Assembly: GCF_001989995.2 (NCBI RefSeq)
Contig: NZ_JAHGUP010000050.1
Location: 1 to 60,596, forward strand
Direction: 5' to 3'
Source: Vibrio anguillarum
GTDB lineage: Bacteria > Pseudomonadota > Gammaproteobacteria > Enterobacterales > Vibrionaceae
DNA: 60,596 bases
The notes beneath the pieces were generated by a model. The model did no database searches and was not told the DNA's origin. It saw only the letters and a list, made by a program, of their open reading frames with translations. The translations under genes were made by a program, and so were the position numbers. Below, one piece after another: positions 56,140 to 60,596 of the stretch (positions within the stretch are counted from its first letter, which is position 1; each line of letters opens with the position of its first letter).

Positions 56140-58544
56140 GTGTTGCCATCAATAACGCCCCAATCGCAAGTCTCATTGAAGACATCGTGCTAGACCACTC
56201 GACGCTGGATGGTCTAAGTTCAGACACACTTGAGCAAATTATAAATTTTTCAGTTGCTCATGATGATTATCGAGTGTTAGATATCATCACTCATATCCAT
56301 ACAGGAATCTACGGCTACGATGAAAGGCAGCCCGAGTGGTTAGAGTCCAGCTTTGATGCAACTAAATGGTTACTAACATTCGGTAAAACCCCAAAAACAA
56401 TACATTGGGATTGCGTACATTTGGATGACGGAAAGAAACTAACGGACACAAAGCATCGCAAATTATTAAACAGTTTTAAATACTGGATTACGGCGACAGA
56501 TAACCCGCTTGAAAATGGTGGCAAAATTATTAGCCCAGTAGTGGCTAGCCATAAGACTAACAGGGTTATTGCTTTGATAAATGCTATCTTGCTGCATTCA
56601 AAGGAATTGAAGCTTGCAAAATACCAACTTCAAAATGTGAATGATGACTTTTGGCTGAACATCTTGGTGAAGTTTGCTGAGCACGGAATTATTCATGGGG
56701 TATACGAGTTTGATAAACGTATTAAAGTATTACTAGACAGTGTTTGTCTGGGTGTGAAAGATCTAGATGCTCAAAAATTTAAAGAAAAGTACCCCTATAT
56801 TTCACGAGGCATTTCCCAAGAAGAGGTTTTCTTATCTTTAGCCGCGAGAGATAAGGCGTGTGCTTGGCTTTTTGAGCAAGGATTTTATCAAAGAGGTAAT
56901 GGCATTTATTACGATGGGAATAGCTCGGTATTAAGTAAGTTGTTGTTTGATGGTATGATTCTTTATCAGAACATTAAAGCTCCCAACTATCCAGAGCTTC
57001 ACCTCAAAGAGCCAAAACAAAACTCAGAATATCGGGCTGTTGAGAATTTAGATGTAGCGTCGGGTACTAATCAGTATTCTATCTCGGGCTACATTGACGT
57101 AATTAGATTGATTCATACCAACCTTGACCGTGAAGATGCCGCAAGTCCCTCAATCCTATCCGAGCGCGTCCGTGCTAGCAGCATTAGTCATCTAGTGGAT
57201 GTAAAAAAGGCTGGGCGAACGCGCTCATTGCCGCCTAAGTTTGTGTTTAATTTAATTCGCCAGTGCTATGAGTTTGCTAAAGAGCATCTACGTACCGACA
57301 CAGATGCTGTTACTTTACTAGACGAAATACTAACTCTGCTTTCTAAAGCAAGATGTAAGTCTGCTGCGAAGAACTCCAATCCCCACCGACCAAACTCCGA
57401 TAGGCCAGCTTGGAATGAAGAATTGCATCGAAATATGCGTAGCTCGGAGCGAGGTTATTGGTTTCAAACTGAAGCAATCAATTACCTGAGCGATGAATAC
57501 CTAAAAAAAGGAATAAAACAGGTTCAAGCCTTTGCAGAAGGTACTGATAAGCGACACGAACGGATTCGAGTCAATGAAAGTTTGTTTGAGCTATTCTCGG
57601 TGCTGCAAGGGGCTATACAGGTCTTGGTAGGTGCAATCATGGCGCGGCGACAAGATGAATTAATCAAGTTGAAGCAACATGGCAACCTATCCCCCAATCT
57701 AGACCCTTTTTCAATAGAAGGAGTAAAGACAGATTTCAGCTTGATGTTTAAGGTAAAGAAGACAGGCTCAAAGGGGCTAAATGCCACAATAGAGCGGCCA
57801 ATCCCTTTATCTATCGCTAAGTTCATTTGGCAACTTGAGCGCTTTAACATCAAAGCTAGTGAATTAAATTTAACTAGAGGGAAATTGTCTTTATTTAACA
57901 ACTTAGACGCACACCGTTGTCAATTAAATCAGGTACAACACACGACCTACAATGCACATCTCGATGCTTTATGTGATTATCTCGAAACAGACTTAGTGCA
58001 GTATGACAACGGTGAGTACCGCCGTAATTATGTTCGTCAGCACCAATTGAGACGCTTCTTTGCTATGGCGTTCTTCTGGTCTAAGGGGTTTGATGGAATG
58101 GATGCTCTGCGCTGGATGCTCGGACATTCAGACATGGAACATCTATACCACTACATCTCTGAATCGGAAACTGGAGCGGTACTAAACGGAGCTAAAGCCA
58201 GTGTGATTGTTCGTGGTGTGGTTGATTCCTCCTCTGAACTTGCCAAGCTCGACGGAATAGAAGAGGTCCGCAAAATTATTGCAGAGCGATTGACAGGCGA
58301 TAGCTCAACGCCGATTACTATAGAGTCAGTGAGTGAAGTGGCAGAAGATTACAATGATGAGTCTTACCTAACCGTTCCTCATATTAGCCAAATTCAAAAA
58401 GAGCAGGACATTGAAACAGAGGTTATTCAGCTTTTAGAAGAAGGTCGAATCACGCTTGAGCCAGAGTTCTTTACCATTGACGATGCTTATGGAAATACAA
58501 CTCAAACCTTTAATCTAATTTTAAAAATCAAAGACCTCGATTGA
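56133..58544 (+). CDS. Large tyrosine recombinase (complete catalytic set)
   Basis: The 803-residue protein starts at an ATG with GGGAG nine bases upstream and overlaps the end of the previous gene. Its catalytic domain is complete by eye: Arg I in MARRQDEL (Arg506), a lysine in KVKKTGSKG, HQLRR with His637 and Arg640, LGH with His665, and nucleophile Tyr674 in HLYHYI. About 500 residues precede the catalytic domain and about 130 follow it, far larger than typical integrases of about 400 residues. The C-terminal tail is acidic. It is probably one of two strand-exchange enzymes of the element. Confidence 0.87.
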   Translation: MLSVAINNAPIASLIEDIVLDHSTLDGLSSDTLEQIINFSVAHDDYRVLDIITHIHTGIYGYDERQPEWLESSFDATKWLLTFGKTPKTIHWDCVHLDDGKKLTDTKHRKLLNSFKYWITATDNPLENGGKIISPVVASHKTNRVIALINAILLHSKELKLAKYQLQNVNDDFWLNILVKFAEHGIIHGVYEFDKRIKVLLDSVCLGVKDLDAQKFKEKYPYISRGISQEEVFLSLAARDKACAWLFEQGFYQRGNGIYYDGNSSVLSKLLFDGMILYQNIKAPNYPELHLKEPKQNSEYRAVENLDVASGTNQYSISGYIDVIRLIHTNLDREDAASPSILSERVRASSISHLVDVKKAGRTRSLPPKFVFNLIRQCYEFAKEHLRTDTDAVTLLDEILTLLSKARCKSAAKNSNPHRPNSDRPAWNEELHRNMRSSERGYWFQTEAINYLSDEYLKKGIKQVQAFAEGTDKRHERIRVNESLFELFSVLQGAIQVLVGAIMARRQDELIKLKQHGNLSPNLDPFSIEGVKTDFSLMFKVKKTGSKGLNATIERPIPLSIAKFIWQLERFNIKASELNLTRGKLSLFNNLDAHRCQLNQVQHTTYNAHLDALCDYLETDLVQYDNGEYRRNYVRQHQLRRFFAMAFFWSKGFDGMDALRWMLGHSDMEHLYHYISESETGAVLNGAKASVIVRGVVDSSSELAKLDGIEEVRKIIAERLTGDSSTPITIESVSEVAEDYNDESYLTVPHISQIQKEQDIETEVIQLLEEGRITLEPEFFTIDDAYGNTTQTFNLILKIKDLD

Positions 58545-58555
58545 GGATTGGGACA

Positions 58556-59086
58556 ATGAAAGTTTTAGAGAAAAACCAAACCAAGATACTTGAAACAGAA
58601 AAGCTGTTAAGGGAAATCATCACCACCCCTACTGAGTTTAAAAATGATGAGGAACTACTAAAAGCGCTCAAGTCTCAATCTGGTATCGCTAAATATCAGA
58701 ATCAAGAGCGTAATATCACATCATGCTCATTAAACACGGTCAAAAGCATTTCAGAAGCACTTCTAGAGAGAGGCTTCTTATCCTTAGATGAGCTTCGTAT
58801 TAATGCTAAACTGGCGGTAGAGGCTGCACATCACGATGAGAAAGCTTCTAAAGGTAACAAACAAACAGCCGTAGGTTTAAAGCATAAAGTCGCAGAGCTT
58901 GAGTCGGAACTGGATGCAGCGCAGCGCTGCAACTCTTTACTGACTGTTATGGTCTCAGAGTTGCGTTCTAGGCTAAAGCAACTAGCGCAACATGCGGGCA
59001 CAGTAGAAGATCGACAGGAGCTTTACCGAGAGCATAATCGGAAGATTGAAGCACAGATGAGTTACACCTTGAATGGAGAGGTTTGA
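58556..59086 (+). CDS. Helical / coiled-coil accessory protein of the recombinase module
   Basis: A 176-residue, charged, predominantly helical protein. Its C-terminal third has a heptad-like coiled coil (VGLKHKVAELESELDAAQ and SELRSRLKQLAQHAG). The ATG at 58556 is preceded by GAGGA at good spacing; an earlier in-frame TTG (58541) overlaps the upstream stop. No enzyme motif is seen. By position and size it resembles the small helical protein of SE elements, or Tn554 TnpC, which influences recombination efficiency and orientation. Its stop overlaps the next start by one base. Confidence 0.72.
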   Translation: MKVLEKNQTKILETEKLLREIITTPTEFKNDEELLKALKSQSGIAKYQNQERNITSCSLNTVKSISEALLERGFLSLDELRINAKLAVEAAHHDEKASKGNKQTAVGLKHKVAELESELDAAQRCNSLLTVMVSELRSRLKQLAQHAGTVEDRQELYREHNRKIEAQMSYTLNGEV

Positions 59087-60453
59087 TGGGGGTTCGTAAG
59101 CTTAAAGGCTTTGAACAATGGAGCCACCTTGGGTTTGATGGCAAACTTATCTTTCGTAAGCCTTTAGATATCCCTTTCGTGACGTACAGTGATCATATGC
59201 CTTGCTATGAAGCCAATGCCTACATTCATAAGTTGATAGTAAGAAACTTAAAAAGCGATACGATTCGTGGATATGCACACGATATTATTCACTTGGTGCA
59301 CTTTATTGAAAAACAGCCACTATTGAGCCGATTTAGCCAGCTTACAGATGCAACGTTCACCCTTTTCATTCAATCGTTACAAGCAGAGAGAACGCCGCTT
59401 GGCGAACTAAAACGCAAGAATAACTCAGTTATAAAGATTGCACATACCTGTCTTGATTTTTTGCAGTTTATCCAAGACTTTCATGATTTGAGTTCTTTTA
59501 TTGGTAAGGATAAAGGTAATTCAATTCAGATAATTGAAAAACCTTATAAGCGCAAGCAGGAAGGTTACAAAGGTTTTATTGAAGGTGTAAAAGTCACCCA
59601 TTCAGCCGTGCCAACAAAAGATGAAATCAAGAAACGCTACCCTGTTTCGGAAGATGATGCCTTACGTGTGTGGGAGTTTATCAAGACGCAGAAAAACAAA
59701 GATAAGCGTAGAAGGGACATGGCGTTATACACCGCAATGGAGCAACTAGGCGGTCGTGTGTCGGAGCTTCATTTGATTAAAATGACCGATTATGAGGATG
59801 CTAAACGGACAGGTATGCTTACCCTTACCACCTTAAAGCGTAAGGACGATAACACCACTCGAAAGATTCCCGTGCCACACCTTTTGTTATCAATGATTGC
59901 GGATTACGTCAAAGTTCGTAAGAAAGCGATGAGGCAAAAAAAGGTTCAGCATGACTACCTCTTTATCAGTTTAACCACAGGCCAACCCTTATCTGCTGAC
60001 TCATGGACAACGTACATGAACGCTTGGAAAAAAGAGCTTGGCATCGAGGGTGAGTTACATCCACACCTGTGGAGGCACGCATTCATTACAGACAAGCTTA
60101 AAGAGCTTATTCTGGCTACTAAAAAAGTGAATGCTAAAGATGATTTCCGAAAACATTTGCTTCATACACAAACATTTAAAATGCAGCTTCAGCAATGGAC
60201 AGGTCACACAATGCTTAGCTCATTAGATACCTATATTGACCTGGCTTTTGCTGATATTCACGGTTACACGGAGGTTTACAACGCTGTTTCTCTAAGGTCG
60301 AGTGTTGACTTAGTAAAACGTAAGATTGAGTTGTTAGAAGAACAGATAGCAAGGAAGGAGTTAACGCCTACCGCAGCGCTGGGTGAGATAAAGAAACTAT
60401 TGGGAGCTTTTCAGTCTGATATAGATAAAAGCATTGTATCTTCGTCACAGTAA
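59086..60453 (+). CDS. Tyrosine recombinase (integrase, complete catalytic set)
   Basis: The 455-residue integrase-type tyrosine recombinase has an N-terminal SAM-like core-binding domain (about residues 35-150, with LKSDTIRGYAHDIIHLVHFI). The catalytic domain is complete: Arg224 in GGRVSEL, a lysine in TLKRKDD, HLWRH with His327 and Arg330, TGH with His374, and Tyr383 in LDTYIDL. It starts at an ATG overlapping the upstream TGA, with GGAGAGG in front; an in-frame TTG one codon earlier is less likely. An insertion rich in Lys separates the HxxR and GH boxes. It is the smallest and most conventional of the three recombinases and a candidate for the attachment-site-specific integrase. Confidence 0.88.
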   Translation: MGVRKLKGFEQWSHLGFDGKLIFRKPLDIPFVTYSDHMPCYEANAYIHKLIVRNLKSDTIRGYAHDIIHLVHFIEKQPLLSRFSQLTDATFTLFIQSLQAERTPLGELKRKNNSVIKIAHTCLDFLQFIQDFHDLSSFIGKDKGNSIQIIEKPYKRKQEGYKGFIEGVKVTHSAVPTKDEIKKRYPVSEDDALRVWEFIKTQKNKDKRRRDMALYTAMEQLGGRVSELHLIKMTDYEDAKRTGMLTLTTLKRKDDNTTRKIPVPHLLLSMIADYVKVRKKAMRQKKVQHDYLFISLTTGQPLSADSWTTYMNAWKKELGIEGELHPHLWRHAFITDKLKELILATKKVNAKDDFRKHLLHTQTFKMQLQQWTGHTMLSSLDTYIDLAFADIHGYTEVYNAVSLRSSVDLVKRKIELLEEQIARKELTPTAALGEIKKLLGAFQSDIDKSIVSSSQ

Positions 60454-60596
60454 AAGTTCATTACAAAGCGGTTATGTAACACGTCTTTGGACAAAAGTCA
60501 CTTAGAGAAGTCACTTAAATTAGCAAAATGCGAATAACTTTAGGGGCTCTTCTCCGCTTAGATGAGTCTATAAATTAACAATAAAATCAATAAAGC
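60454..60596. other. Non-coding start of the element interior
   Basis: The last 143 bp contain no gene, clear terminator or repeat that I can support. No return to comM sequence is seen, so the element continues beyond the window. Confidence 0.5.

Larger units (their letters stand above)
53653..60596 (+). mobile_element. Left part of an integrative element with four-gene tyrosine-recombinase module
   Basis: Foreign sequence begins within a few bases of 53650, inside the comM Walker B codons, and continues to the window end. The visible part is richer in A+T than the host genes and carries four same-strand, overlapping or abutting genes. These are a recombinase-fold protein lacking Arg I, two recombinases with complete catalytic residues, and a helical protein. 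From memory this matches the core gene set of strand-biased circularizing integrative elements of Vibrio (Tn6283/SE type: intA, intB, tfp, hfp), though gene order may differ. Tn554-type tnpABC is a more distant analogue. Right end, direct repeats and cargo are not visible. Confidence 0.8.

Overview
The window looks like the origin-proximal part of chromosome 1 of a Vibrio of the Vibrio cholerae clade. The gene order runs hemG-trkH-yigZ, fadBA, punR/punC, glmU, the atp operon, parAB, rsmG, mnmG, oriC, mioC, mnmE, yidC-yidD-rnpA-rpmH, an amino-acid ABC transporter, then dnaA-dnaN-recF-gyrB, ibpA, avtA, glyQS, ilvGMEDA and comM. An amino-acid ABC transporter between rpmH and dnaA, and proteins nearly identical to remembered V. 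cholerae sequences, support that placement. The species was not tested.

Layout. Positions 1-200 hold an rRNA-operon promoter that fires off the left edge. Positions 201-8755 hold haem, potassium, fatty-acid and purine-nucleoside genes. Positions 8818-19845 hold glmU, the nine-gene ATP synthase operon and the ParAB/RsmG cluster, all on the minus strand. Positions 21741-22221 are oriC: AT-rich 13-mers, ten GATC sites within 145 bp and four DnaA boxes. Positions 22222-35384 hold the conserved origin genes, which read toward the origin (mioC to rpmH) or away from it (dnaA to gyrB). Positions 35441-36310 form an AT-rich accessory islet with a GreA/Rnk-like gene that lacks a normal start codon and a tiny lysine-rich peptide. 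Positions 36497-37137 hold a heat-shock gene with a sigma-32 promoter and a ROSE-type RNA thermometer. Positions 37206-45831 hold avtA, glyQS, a manganese exporter behind a yybP-ykoY riboswitch, tusA, small membrane proteins, a LysR regulator and acuI. Positions 45979-52529 hold the complete ilvLGMEDA operon with its leader peptide and attenuator.

The most unusual part is 53653-60596. comM, the branch-migration helicase gene of natural transformation, is broken in its Walker B codons by an integrative element. Only the left part of the element is in view. It carries four tightly coupled genes: a 779-residue tyrosine-recombinase-fold protein that appears to lack the first catalytic arginine, an 803-residue recombinase with a full catalytic set, a 176-residue helical/coiled-coil protein, and a 455-residue recombinase with a full catalytic set. 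This composition resembles the strand-biased circularizing integrative elements reported from Vibrio (Tn6283 type), and more loosely Tn554 tnpABC. That comparison is from memory. Cargo genes and the right end lie outside the window.
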